Assembly (NCBI GenBank): GCA_020284085.1
Contig: JACEVL010001161.1
Coordinates: 6,045,930 to 6,109,929 of the forward strand
Direction: 5' to 3'
Length of the DNA stretch: 64,000 bases
Origin: Aporrectodea caliginosa
Lineage: Eukaryota > Annelida > Clitellata > Crassiclitellata > Lumbricidae
This document shows, piece after piece, positions 30,100 to 41,404 of this stretch. The notes beneath the pieces were generated by a model. It did not search any database. It was not told the origin of the DNA and saw only the letters and a program-made list of their open reading frames with translations. Position numbers and translations under genes: made by a program. Numbering within the stretch: the stretch's first letter is position 1; the number at the start of each line of letters is the position of its first letter.

Positions 30100-32460
30100 G
30101 TGAACTGGTCGCCCTCCTCGTCTATACAAGCATGGGACTGACACTGCTAGAGTGCAGACAGTGGCGGATTTCAGTCCGCCTTAAGGCACTGCTCTCTATT
30201 AGGTCGTCTTCAAACTAACGATGCTTTCAAACGAGACTCTGTTCTGTGGTATTGGTTTCCGGTACTTTAACTCAGTGAGTGAAAAGAAATATTCATTTGA
30301 ACCAATAGCTAAACAACATCTTGTGACATCAAAGGCCGTTAAAAGTGATAGAAATTATTTGTGAACAGTTCTCAGTGATCCAATGGCGCAATAGCAGACT
30401 ATACGGCGTCCGTCTCTTTTTCATGAATTTAGAGACCTTTATATCGCTTCTTTAAAAAACTATATATACAACCTACTTGTAATTTCAGTTCAATCGATGT
30501 TCTCATCAAATTTACCGATTGTTTGGTTACTTGCTGTTTAACGACACTGTGTCATAAAAAAGATGATCAGAATCGCCCGCCTCAATGCCAAGGCTTGAGA
30601 CTGGCACTGCCTAAGTGCGAGCAGTTACGCAGTTAGAGGCTATGGCGAGATACTTCTATTATAAAGTAGTATAAACACGTTGAAGTGTCTAAGTATATTT
30701 GGTCTGTAACCTTCTCTGTTGAAGCTATTTGAAAGTCAGTAGTTATCATATTGAGTGCTAGTTTTCAGTATTTTGTGTTGCAGAGGTGGAGTTATCGATA
30801 TAAGGCAAGTAGTTTCTGATTAAAGGAACATTGTGATAACATCATACTTTGCTCTAACTCATGGAAAAGTCCAGGTCTTCATAACATACATAACATTATA
30901 TGCGCCTCTTGCTTGCTTTGTTCTTTGAAAGGCGCTATATAAATGTTTTACTGTTATTACAATTATAATAGACGAATAACCTCATCATCCTCCTTCATCG
31001 AAATCGTATTCAAGGAATGTACAAAGCGCAACTTAAAGCGAAGGGCACCAACTTCTTCACGAGCGCTGCGTTGTGTCAGAAGGGTTGTCCGACTTATCCA
31101 TTGGAGAAATGACAGTCTGGATGCCAAAAAGAACAGAAGAGCGGAGGTGAGGGGTTGAGAAAACTTGGAAGGCGGAGGATCGGATGAATTAGGGTAGGAA
31201 AGGATTGGATGGATTAGGGTAGATAATTTTGGAGAGGTAGTCTCACTACTGGAGAGGTGAGACTTCATTTTGGATGATAAGTCGAGAAGCGTTAGGTGGA
31301 TGACAGAGGGTCAGCGGCGGTTAAATGCGCCCCTACTGTGCACCACCCATAACCCTTGTCAACATTCGTCTGCACCGGCATTAGCATTCCCACTCTCCTT
31401 TACCATTACCACTCCAATTCCAGCGGACTACTGAGGTCTTTTATAGGCTGCCATGTTGATATTGGAGGTCTATCTATACTACTGGGGTAGGGTACTTCGA
31501 TGTTACTTATCCTCCTTTGACTGGCTTTCTATGTGATCGGACTAATGTTCTAGATATTGATCTGATTAAGGCTTGGTTTTAGCGCGCCATCGATTGAGTC
31601 CTTGTGCGTTAGACAATGAATGTCACGCGATAAAGGAATGTCACCTGATTAATAAATAATGTCATCCGATCAATGATTGATATAACTATAGAAGAACGTG
31701 TTTATTTACATTTTTTACACTTTGCCTGCTGCAGAAGTTAGCTTCTGTAGAATAACGTTGTGTCATAACGAAGATAATTCACGTCTCCCTCCTCGTTCAT
31801 AAACGATTTTGACTGGCACCACTGGAACAACGGATTTGAAGTGAGTTGACTGTTGCATCGAGTTTCCATTTTCTTATAGGGGGAATAAAATAATTAAAAA
31901 GGTGTGCAAAGAACTGCTTTGGGTAACAATAGTAATGTTTTCTTTATTGAAACGCTTGACAAACGCACTTCGCTGTACATTTACATGTTATGCAATTTAA
32001 ATCTGAACAACTAACAGAACAGACAGCCTGCAATACAATGGCGCTAATAGCAGCCTACAAAGCATATCCGCCCTACGGGGCTCGAAATCGGTACCTCTCG
32101 CTCTCCATGCCAGCGTGTTATCTAATGCGCTATCGGGTTGGTTGGTTAGTGATGGATTTCCACTGGATCCAGCAGTTTAACAAATAAAATTGTATGGAGC
32201 ATAATACTGGTTGGTTAGTTGCTGTTTGCCAACACTGTGTTCTTATCAAGATGTTTAGAGTCACATTCCAACTCTGTCCAACATTTAGACACCTTTATAT
32301 GCTTTCTTAGAGAGACTGTAATTTTAGTTAAATCGCTAACCCGCCGAATATGACCAAGAGGTAACAGACTATTTTATTTGTCCGTATAGTTTAACGTCGT
32401 CTTATGACATCAAAGGCCGTTGACGACAATACAGAAAATATACAATGCAATCAGAACAAA
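30100..32460. repeat. Duplicated block A (partner of B, 41,405-44,880)
   Basis: Collinear with block B: AGTCCGCCTTAAGGCACTGC, AGTCAGTAGTTATCATATTG, GGCGCTATATAAATGTTTTA, CTTAAAGCGAAGGGCACC, CAACATTCGTCTGCACCGGC, ATCGATTGAGTCCTTGTGC and the minisatellite start at 31,610 all recur in the same order. A is empty where B carries a LINE (42,248-43,005), an (AAT)n SINE and an S2 fragment. It is occupied by an S4 SINE (31,921-32,140) where B is empty. Confidence 0.75.
31921..32140 (-). mobile_element. tRNA-derived SINE, type S4
   Basis: On the minus strand: an A box resembling TAGCGCATTAG and a B box region opposite CGGGGCTCGAAATCGG (one mismatch), then GCGGATATGC, AGGCTGTCTGTTCTG and a tail AAAGAAAACATTACTATTG. 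Block B at about 44,470 reads straight through (GAACTGCTTTGGTT), giving the empty site. Confidence 0.7.
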
Positions 32461-32461
32461 A

Positions 32462-35115
32462 AAACTGCCAGAGTACGTGCAGTAGTGGAGGATACCTCTG
32501 TTCTGATTTTAATTATAGGGCAAATATCACATTTAAGAGGTTTGTAATTATTTGAAACAGTTCTAACCGTTCGTTTGGAATAATGCAGCCAATTGAAATT
32601 TAGCCTAACAGTAAACGGATAGATCTGGGACGTATGGGGCATCCTGACAATAAATTGGGACTGGTACTGATTAAAATACAATTTAATTGATTAATCCCAA
32701 AATTTAACTTCGATTAATCGAACTTAATTTGGTATGTAATGTAATGTAATGTAACAAAACATTTATAAAGCGCCACTTAGGAGTCTCTCTGAAGCGCTCA
32801 ACACGTGACTATCAAACAACTGAAAAAATGCATCTTTAAGAGTTTAGAGAAAACTATATAGCCGCGTGCAGCACGCACAGGTATATCTTACGTAAACCGT
32901 GAAAAGCTTTTTAAAATGTAGTCGCGGCATCGGTAACTGATTTCTGAAGGTGTCACGCCAGCGATGTGTCTGAACCACGGCAAGCCAACTGCTTATTGTA
33001 ATAAAAATAGTTGATTTTGTCGCCATCTTCGACTTTTCCATGAGCATTTGCCTTAAATGCAATATTATCGCATAATTTTCAACTCAGACGTTGCACATTA
33101 TCATTATTCGACATATTGTTTACTCCGGAAATTAAGCCCTAAGCCTGGAGAAAGGAGGAGGGCGACGCTGATCATTTTTCTTGTAACGCATGTCATTAGT
33201 CATCAGCTTACCGACATTACTAAAAGGAATTTTCAATAGATAAATTATCGATTGGGCAAAATTACATATATATAGCTTCTTAAAGAACGATTTAAAGGTG
33301 TCTAATTGCTGGAAAAAGGAGGGTCGTGGAAGTAATCATAATTGCTATAATCAGTGTCGTTAAGCAGCAACTGCCTATTGGCGGATTTTCTAAACTCTGC
33401 CACCTACTTCATTGAATATGATATTTGAGGGTATGGCCAGGTTGACCTCATCAGAGCCCTGGCAGCCACAAGAGGACTCTAAACATTGGATACTATTACG
33501 ATATGATAATGTTGGAGACATAGCTAAAAAAAAGTAATACGAGTTTCACGTAGCCTAAACGATTCTAGCGGTAAAAGGTTGCCTAACAATGCGTGCTAAT
33601 TACTGAATTGCTAATAGTGATGTTAGTTTTAAATGATGCGCTCATTGAAATCTAGATAGACACCTTTTAAACGTATTCATACAGTTCTATAATACCTGAT
33701 TTCACTGAAATGTTAATAATGGATCCATCGGCAGTCACAAAACACTGGAAACTAATAACAGGAATCATCGATTGAAAGTAAGTCAGGTAACTTAAGTTCG
33801 AACTTTGTAGAGAGCTTCTACGTAAGTTCGATTGAGAGGAAGCCATGGTTATGAAGCGTTTGCGACTTCATTTTCTCGCCCCCGTGTATGAGGTCCAGCG
33901 GCCAATCTTTTTCTTTCAACGTCTCATCTACCCACCGTCAATAATTGGTCAGTTGCTGTTTAACGACGCTGTGGCATAACAAAGATAATTAGTGTTGCCC
34001 TCCTCTTTTATCCAGGTTTTGGACGGACACCACCCAAGTACGGCAGTTGTGGAGTTCAAGTAAGATAGTTAGTCAACTAGTTATTTGCTGATAAATGACG
34101 CAATATTATAACAAAGATAATTAACAATTAATTAATAATTAACTGGGAAGGAGTTTTTGTATTTTTGTATTTCTGTTCTAGTCTTTGCTAAGTTTGCTTA
34201 GTTTCTCTGTTCTGCTTTGTGCGAAATAAAGTATATATTAACAACGCCTTGCTGCTTTATTCGACTTGGGACTGACAATCGAATACAAGAAGTAACGATA
34301 TTTTAGTGTAACCAATTCATGGCAGTGTTTTGCAGCACAATAAGCAGTATAGAAATATTCGAAACATTTTTCTGACCTGGTGCAAATATTCTCTACGTCT
34401 TGGCTTTGAAACCAGCGTGCTAACCACTAAATTATCACTGTAGCCTAACTATGATCAATTCGTTCTAATGCGTGCTACCAACTATAAGATAACCAATCAT
34501 TCAGTTAACACTGACTTGGGTAGGGAGCAACTCTATAATATCTTTTCTTACAAATGTTCAATTACAATAATTACAATTAGCCATAATATATATCACGACA
34601 ACAAAGGCGGTTGACGTCGATAGGAATTGTTTTGAAGAGTTATCACCGTTCCATTAGCGTAACGCAACATTCGTTGGAAAACTTAGCCAGATTACTGACG
34701 ATTTGTTGTTTTGGACTGTTTAACGACTAGCTGTATGGTAACAAAGACCCTTAGCGTCGCCCTCCTCCTTTCTCCAGGCTTGGGACTGGCACTGAGACTG
34801 GCACAAAGCACGGAGGTGCAATGCACGAACGTTCAGTGGCGGAGGTAACTTTGCCCTTGCGTACTTGGTCACCGATCCTCGTCTCCGCTTGGCCAGGAGT
34901 CAGACCGGGCTGAACTCGTCGTCTCTGGCTGGCCAGATGTCAGGATCGGCTGAAGCCCCCTCGCCACGTCAAGGCGTACGCATCGGACATCTACGCCGTC
35001 GAGTGAAACTTCTGAGGCAGTTGCTCGAACGGCGCTCCGAGGGGGTTACTGACGATTGAACGAAAATTACGTCTATATTGTGTTTTGAAAATGCTTTTTA
35101 AGGTGTCTAATAACT
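32462..35115. repeat. Large dispersed block X2
   Basis: Copy of X1, entered at GCCAGAGTACGTGCAG. It has private insertions: a LINE tail with (AATGT)n at 32,733-32,830; a retrotransposon tail at 34,121-34,247 (GAAATAAAGTATATATTAA); and the LINE/hAT stack from 35,116. Its zinc-finger region is frame-broken. Confidence 0.7.
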
Positions 35116-36877
35116 AATATACAAGACAATGGAACTGGAATCTCCGTACAGGGAGAACTGATTAATAACTTAAAATTTGCAGATGACATTGACTTGCTGG
35201 AGAATAGTTGTGAGAGGCTGCAGGAAAATGTTTGCGCACTGAACACATCTGCACAACGGGCTGGATTAAAAATAAATGTGGATAAAACAAAAACAATGGT
35301 ATTTGGCAAGAAGACAATAGACAGGGAAATAAAAGTGCAAGATGAGGTGATTGAGAATGTAACAGAATTTGTGTACTTAGGTAGTCTGTTAACATGGAAT
35401 AATGATTGTACAAAGGACATAAAGGCAAGAATAGCAAAGGCAAAGGGAGTAAATTCCATCTGGAATAGTACTAAATAGGACTAAATTCCATCTGGAATAG
35501 TAAGCAAATTAGTTATAAGACAAAGCTGAATGTCTTGAAAACATGTGTGTTTAGTACAGCTCTTTATGTGTGTGAGGCCTGGACAATTAAAAAGACTGAT
35601 CATGATAAAATCCTGGTTTTTGAAATGTACTGCTATAGAAGGATATTGCATCTGAATTGGACAATGAAGGTGACAAATAAGGAGGTCCGAAGAAGATTAC
35701 ACATAAAGGAAGATCTAATACAGTCAGTAATGAGAAGGAAATTGGGTCTGTTTGGACATATATGCAGAATGGACAATAATAGAAAAATAAAAACTGTCAT
35801 GATGGGTATGATGGATGGAAGTGGACGAAGAGGAAGACCTAACAGGGAATGGACTGATGACATCAGGGATTGGTGCAAACAAGACCTACACAGTTTGAGT
35901 GTATTGGCGCAAGACAGAGGATTATGGAAACGGATGACGAAATTTGCATTGGACCAGTGATATTTTACTTCTCAAAATAATTCCTAATTTAGTTTTAATT
36001 CAGTTCTGTGTCCTTGAATTTTACTTCTAATTCTAATTTTACTTCGCAAATAATTTTACTTATCATTCCTATTTTAGTTCTCAATTAATTTTACTTCTTA
36101 TTTTAGTTTTCAAAATAATTATTAATTTCAGTGCAGTAAAAAGTATTTTAACGTTACTACATGCACGTATAAGATATCTTTGTTCAATTTCAAGAACACT
36201 CTCATTACCAGAGATTTTTTCATGCGATTTCTTCGTCCATCAGTCAAGATTCCACATACAAAACTAATTCTTTTCACAAAGGCCTGTGAAGCTGACAAAA
36301 GATCCTCTGCAATGTTACAATTTTGCTGTACGAAGTTCGCCTTTCCTTCCAGAAAGCAAGAGGATTCCTAGTATCATTCTCCCTTATGTCTGCCAAATAA
36401 CGATCCATCTGAGTTGTTACACAATCTTGGTTGCTGCTGCTGGACAATGTTGATGTTGTTTGTGACTTTAGTTTCATGTTGAGCAATTTAAAGTTCTGCA
36501 GTGCAGGTGAAACTGTGCTTTAACGTTTACAAGTAATCTCCTATTTTTGGGACCTACAGCGACACTAGCTGTAGGTCTGCTGCATTGTTAGACTTACGTT
36601 TCACCCTTTGCTTCATCTCAACTTAAGGGCCACAAGAAGTAAAATGATTTTACTTCTGAAAATAATTCCTAATTTCATTCATAATTTTAGTTCTGCAAAT
36701 AATTCATAATTTAATTCCTAATTTCGTTTTTGAAGCAAAAATAATTCCTACTTTTACTTCTAATTTTCGTTAACGAAATCCTTTATTTTTACTTCTAATT
36801 TTAGTTTTCGTTAACGAAAATATCACTGCATTGGACACCTACGGGCTTTCGGCCCATGGATCCTGATGATGATGATG
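35116..36877 (+). mobile_element. LINE (RT C-terminal half) with 7-bp TSD, itself split by a hAT element
   Basis: Flanked by AATAACT at 35,109-35,115 and 36,878-36,884. X1 has one copy of the site (AATAATT at about 29,662). About 880 bp of LINE remain: the FADD catalytic box (35,176-35,187), LKINVDKTKTMVF, FVYLGSLLTW, then after a frameshift TALYVCEAWTIKKTD, KLGLFGHICRMD and GRRGRPNREWTDDI, ending in FALDTYGLSAHGS read across the hAT. The tail is (GAT)n. The frameshift comes from a 32-bp tandem duplication (TAAATTCCATCTGGAATAGT at 35,450 and 35,482). 5'-truncated, inactive. Confidence 0.85.
35955..36828. mobile_element. hAT-type element with perfect 8-bp TSD inside the LINE
   Basis: TIRs CAGTGATATTTT and AAAATATCACTG; target duplication CATTGGAC at 35,947-35,954 and 36,829-36,836. 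Both ends are rich in TTTACTTCTAATTTTA-type direct repeats and TTCGTTAACGAAA dyads. The middle (36,180-36,500) is more complex and might be a transposase remnant, but no conserved motif is readable. It interrupts the last codons of the LINE frame. Confidence 0.85.
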
Positions 36878-36884
36878 AATAACT

Positions 36885-37455
36885 GGATACAGAAATAGAG
36901 CGATTTTTCTATGACACCGCGCCGTTAAACATTAACTAATCAGCCAACCATATCGCTATATAAATTCTGATTGATTGATTGATTCATTGATTAATCCATA
37001 GTGCTTCATTGAGTGAGTTGATTTATGTCGTCTTGTTCTAATACGAACAGTGTGAACTGTTCAAAACATTTCTACCGAAGTAAAGATGTCTCCAAACAAT
37101 GGACATTATTTCTATATTCTTTGTTGCGAACATAGCCAAATAAGTTACGTATGTTTGATGTGAAGGATTCTCACATTACAAAACTTTATTTACAATATCT
37201 TGCTAATTATTACATTCAAAACTGCAAAGCTAACTGTAGGACGGAAGCGCAGTTCGAAATCTACTTAGACACCTTTCAATTGTTCTTATACGACTCTATA
37301 ATAATCATCGGTTTCGACTGAATGTAGTTAATAACGAATTAAAAATTGTCGACGTTAACGACCGTGGCTGCCACTAACAATTGGAAACTAAAACTACAGA
37401 TGACCGATTGAAAGCAACGTAGATTAGAGGTCTACTTAGAGGGCAGCAATCATTC
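36885..37455. repeat. X2 continued, with a short LINE tail
   Basis: Resumes X1 at ACAGAAATAGAGCG. At 36,952-36,999 a CR1/L2-type tail (CGCTATATAAATTCTGATTG, then GATT repeats) is inserted, bordered by CCAT. Then ATACGAACAGTGTGAACTG as in X1, and a part shared with X3 (53,235-53,700: AACAATGGACATTA.TTC, GAAACTAAAACTA). Confidence 0.6.
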
Positions 37456-37567
37456 ATACATGCATACATTCATACATGCACACAAATATACATACATAGT
37501 TTTTACATACACACTTATACACATATACATACATGCATATACATTGCAGAGATTAGGCCTAGAGACG

Positions 37568-37885
37568 CCGATCAATGAATGTCACCCGATCAATGAATGT
37601 CACCCGATCAATGAATGTCACCCGATCAATGAATGTCACACGATCAATGAATGTCACCCGATCAATGAATGTCACCCGATCAATGAATGTCACCCGATCA
37701 ATGAATGTCACCCGATCAATGAATGTCACCCGATCAATGAATGTCATCCGATCAATGAATGTCATCCGATCAATGAATGTCACCCGATCAATGAATGTCA
37801 TCCGATCAATGAATGTCACCCGATCAATTAATGTCACCCGATCAATGAATGTCACCCGATCAATGACTGTCACCCGATCAATTAA
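37568..37885. repeat. 18-bp minisatellite, about 17-18 units
   Basis: Units of CAATGAATGTCACCCGAT with few substitutions (ATCCGAT, ATTAATG, CACACGAT). All six frames are largely open, yielding NVTRSM, INECHP and FIDRVT repeats up to about 120 codons that should not be annotated as proteins. It is preceded by a CATACA-rich stretch (37,455-37,545) and followed by the usual family M flank. Confidence 0.95.
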
Positions 37886-37965
37886 CGACACTATACAAGA
37901 ACGTGTTATTATGCATTTCTAGATTTTCAGAGGGTAGCTTCAGTAGAACGACGTTGTGTTATAAC

Positions 37966-38188
37966 GAAGATAATAATAATAATATCTTTTCTTTAATCAA
38001 GCGCCTGACTGCGCTGTACATTTACATGTTATGCAATTGAAATAATCTTAACTACTAACAGAACAGACAGCCTGCAAAACACGGCGCTCATAGCAGCCTA
38101 AAAGGCATGTCCGCCCTACGGGACTCGAACTCGGTACCTCTCGCTCTCTACGCCAGTGTGTCATCCAATGCGCTATCGGGCTGATAGA
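37966..38188 (-). mobile_element. tRNA-derived SINE, type S4, with (ATT)n tail
   Basis: On the minus strand: A box TAGCGCATTGG, B box AGTTCGAGTCC, GTAGGGCGGACATGCC, then the GTTCTGTTAGTAG body, a GCGCTTGATTAAAGAAAAGA end and an ATT tail. Most complete S4 copy. The head is tRNA-like (Arg-type A box), but the sequence does not close as a functional tRNA. Confidence 0.75.
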
Positions 38189-38189
38189 T

Positions 38190-39350
38190 GATTCGCGCCG
38201 CCCTCCTCTTTAATCAAAGGTTCCGACTGGCACCACTGTCATAAGAGCTACGGCGACAAGGTTGCCAGGTCGTCGAGAAAAGCGCAATTTGGGCTATTTT
38301 GAATGCGCTCGCGACTGAAACTTTCGTCCTCTCGACCTCGCGTTAATTGGGCTACTTTTGAGTTGTCGTACGGTGACATTATGAATTCTTATAAATTGAC
38401 CGCATTAGGCTTCTAGGTCACTGTTACTATAGCTACTATTCTTATGGGGCGATGCTTAGTTAGTAATAAATGCATGTTCTACGCCATCTACGGAGTACGG
38501 ACTATAGTCTACGATAGGCAAGAAACAGTCTGACATCTAAATTTTAAAGTCAGTGGTTTCATCACGTGCCTTGGCGAAACCAATAAAGTTTGTTTATCAA
38601 TAAAGTTTGTTTATTGACGTACCTAGCAAGAATTTATTAATGTTTTCATTTAGCCGTTCAGCTCGCTACTTTTGGGCTACATTTGGACGTGTTTTCGCGA
38701 CCAAGCACTTCCAAAATCTGGCATTCCGTACGACGATATTAGTTATGCAACACATCTGTAGAAGTTGACTGGAGCATCGAGTTTCCAAGAACTTGTAGGG
38801 GGTATATTACAATTAAAAGGGTGTGTAAGGAATTGCTGTTGTTGGTTGGTTAGTTAGTGAGAGATTAACATTTGGACACCTTTAAATGCTTTCTTATACA
38901 AAGACTATATATTTGTAATTTTAGTAAAGTCGCTAGTTCGTCCATGAGAAAAACTTATTCGTTGGTTAGTTTCTGTTTAACGACGCTTTTAGTGATGACA
39001 AAATGATTCCACCACCTCCTCCTTTTATCCAAACTTGGGACTGGCTCTGTAACAGTAGAAGCTGTAACGGAGTAGAGACTACAGGCCATTATGGATTGGA
39101 TCCACAGTTTAACGGCAGCTTATGACAACATAGGCCGTTTCCGCCAACAAAGACTATTTTTGGCACATTGCAGCTCTATTTTAGGCCGTTATGAACGTCA
39201 TCTATGATTATACATAGCGACTAAGAAGACGTTTTAAAGGTGTCCAATAGATCTTCTGCGCATGTCAACGGCCATTCAGTCGATTATCGACTGCTGAACA
39301 ATTTCGACGAATAATTTTGTCTAATTGAATACATTTTCTCTCTATTAACT
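38190..39350. other. Mixed short repeats and a possible decayed DNA transposon
   Basis: 38,262-38,725 has weak inverted ends (TTGCCAG at left, CTGGCA at right) and facing AATTTGGGCTA/TAGCCCAAAAG-like blocks, but I find no target duplication. Inside, AATAAAGTTTGTTTAT is tandemly duplicated (38,582-38,616). 38,740-39,190 carries family M, R1 (38,963-39,080) and R2 (- strand, 39,100-39,185) pieces; 39,235-39,330 is a family T start. Confidence 0.4.
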
Positions 39351-39360
39351 AACGCATATA

Positions 39361-39831
39361 TTCATTCATTCATTCATTCATTCATTCATTCATTCAGAGC
39401 ATTTATATAGCGCCCCTTCAAGAAACTACTCAGGAGCGCTCCCGGCCCAGCCACGACTAAAGAAAAAAGACTTGAGGGACTTGTAGAACCCTGTCAGATG
39501 GCTTACAAGTAAAACACGGAGCTTAAGTGGTAGGTCATTCCAGATGGAAGGGCCAACAACCGAGAAAGCACGGCGCTGCCTAATAGCCAAGCGAGTCCGT
39601 GGAACAAGGAACTCACCCCTCGTCGCAGAGCGAAGCACCCGACGCGCTGGAACATCAGACACTGGGCGGCAAAGATCACGCAAGTAAGATGGAGCGCAGC
39701 CAAGAACACAACGAGAAACAAGAGCAGCAATGCGATATGAGATACGCTGAGACACAGGCAGCCAATGCAACACATCACGCATGTATGCAGAGACAGGAGA
39801 GTACTTAGGAAGCTGTCCAATAAGCCGAACT
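39361..39831 (-). mobile_element. CR1/L2-like LINE 3' end with (ATTC)n tail
   Basis: Encodes the ORF2 C-terminus: MRDVLHWLPVSQRISYRIAA, CAPSYLRDLC, FLVPRTRLAIRQRRAFSVVG, PSIWNDLPLKLR. The 3' terminus is GGGGCGCTATATAAATGCTC followed by GAAT repeats (seen on + as ATTC, 39,362-39,395). Very similar to the copy at 42,248-43,005, including the same internal join ahead of GFLSTLLSLHTC, so both derive from one source. 5'-truncated. Confidence 0.8.
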
Positions 39832-39890
39832 TATATGACGGCATAATTATATGTGCCGTCAACAAAGATTATTTTGGCATGTTACAGCTC

Positions 39891-39898
<8 letters not shown>

Positions 39899-39950
<52 letters not shown>

Positions 39951-39978
39951 ACAAACAAATATATATACATATATATAT
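39899..39978. repeat. (AT)n microsatellite
   Basis: Pure AT to 39,938, then interrupted by GTATATATATAACAAACAA. Confidence 0.95.
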
Positions 39979-41404
39979 ATTCAATACATTTCTAAAAAGT
40001 GTCTAAAATTAGCGAACTTACCAATCAGTTGATGCAGGACCGTCTCATCGTTGTTTCGTTAGTGACAAAGTCGCTTTTGAGCACAACGTCTTATTCCGAG
40101 ACTAATCATTATTCGACGTGGTCACCTAATTGTGTTTCTCCGGTCATAACCTAAAACAGTCTCGGCATAAGGAACAATTAATAGACCGCTCGTCTTCTTT
40201 TATATATAGAGCTAATGTGAATTTATAGAGTCGTGTTTAACGTACTGTTCTTTTTCTCCAACATAGGCTGCCGATATATGTTTCATTGACTAACCGTTTG
40301 GGTTTTGACCTGCTTTCCACTTGATTTCGGTTGAATCTCTTTGCATTGGACACCAGTCCTTTAGAATCTCATAAGTAGAATTACAATCAAAACCGTATAG
40401 ATTATACTATATGTAGGATTTCTATGCCTGTAACTCACAGTGCATTTTAGCGACACCTAGCAGAGTAAGTTCGGCGATGGTGCTGAATTTACCACAAAAA
40501 TCGGTAGCCTGTTACTGTAACAGTAGGATCCAATGAATTATTTACTGCAAAGATGATATGCGTCGCCCTACTCTTTATCCAGCACTTTTAGACACCTTTA
40601 ATTGTTCGTTACAGACACTATATGTAATTTGCGTTCAATGGCTTGATGATCCACGTAAACGTGATTAATTAGATACTTTCCGATTTAACGACGCTGTCTC
40701 AAACCATGGATTGGCAGGATCTCACTGACCTATGCGCCCCATGAATATCCAATGCAATGCAATACGATACACCTGTAGCCTGTGGTTGATAATGACCTCC
40801 TTCCGCAGTTCAGAATTTCACAAACGACAATAATTATGACAGAAAATTGATGGTGCTGACCAGTTGTGCGTGGAGTACTTGCTAAAAGGTCACTACACAG
40901 TGATCGCCTGAGTAAAGGATCGATCCCGTACTTAGACATCTTTAAATTGTAGTTTTACTGTGTTATAACAAAGATCATTAGCGTCGCCCTCCTCCTTTAT
41001 TCAGACTTGGAACTGGCACTGCCAGTGTGCGAGCAGTGGCGGAGTTCGTCAACGGCCTTTGATTTCATATGACGACGTTTAACTTTGGAATAAAAAAATC
41101 GGTAGCCTGTAGGATCCAATGCATTATTTACTGCAAAGATGATTTGCGTCGCCCTACTCTTTTTCCAGCACTTTTAGACACCTTTAATTGTTCACTGCAG
41201 GCACTATATGTAATTTGCATTCAATGGCTTGCTGATCCTTGTAAACGTGATTGGTTGGATAGTTTCCGATTTAACGACGCTGTCTCAAAACAGAACTGAG
41301 AGATGCGACGGCGGACAGAAGAAAATGGAGGAACTTGATCATGACGGTCGCCAGGGTTCAACGAACTGACAGCACAAGACAAGACAGTCTCAAAACAGAG
41401 ATGA
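39979..41404. other. Unassigned sequence with duplicated short segments
   Basis: 40,490-40,700 and 41,090-41,290 are direct copies (CGGTAGCCTGT, AGGATCCAATG.ATTATTTAC, CCAGCACTTTTAGACACC, CCGATTTAACGACGCTGTCT). Between them is an R1 unit (40,948-41,046) and an R2 end (41,045-41,095). 39,980-40,490 contains a fragment like 20,860 (GCATTGGACACCAGTC..TTAGAA) but no gene. Confidence 0.45.

Larger units (their letters stand above)
27130..30100. repeat. Large dispersed block X1
   Basis: Collinear with X2 (32,462-35,115, resuming at 36,885) and in part with X3 (49,330-53,560). It contains the zinc-finger-like frame (27,457-27,660), an R1-type unit at 27,795-27,930, TCGATTGAAAGTAACTTAAG near 28,325, three R1 units (28,503-28,850) and the stretch 29,028-29,655, which looks almost identical to 34,488-35,098. 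At 29,657 it is the uninterrupted counterpart of the LINE insertion at 35,116. Identity over the rest is visibly lower. Confidence 0.7.

Noticed and set aside
37568..37885. CRISPR-like array of regular repeats
   Set aside because: The 18-bp units are contiguous with no spacers. It is a minisatellite in eukaryotic DNA.
37460..37922. Open frames of 110-123 codons (NVTRSM, INECHP, FIDRVT repeats)
   Set aside because: An 18-bp tandem repeat keeps several frames open on both strands; there is no independent evidence of coding.
37966..38188. Functional tRNA-Arg gene on the minus strand
   Set aside because: The tRNA-like head is fused to a SINE body with an ATT tail and is repeated at 31,921 and 43,560.
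38262..38725. DNA transposon with TTGCCAG/CTGGCA ends
   Set aside because: The inverted ends match only over a few bases and no target duplication was found; noted only as a possibility.
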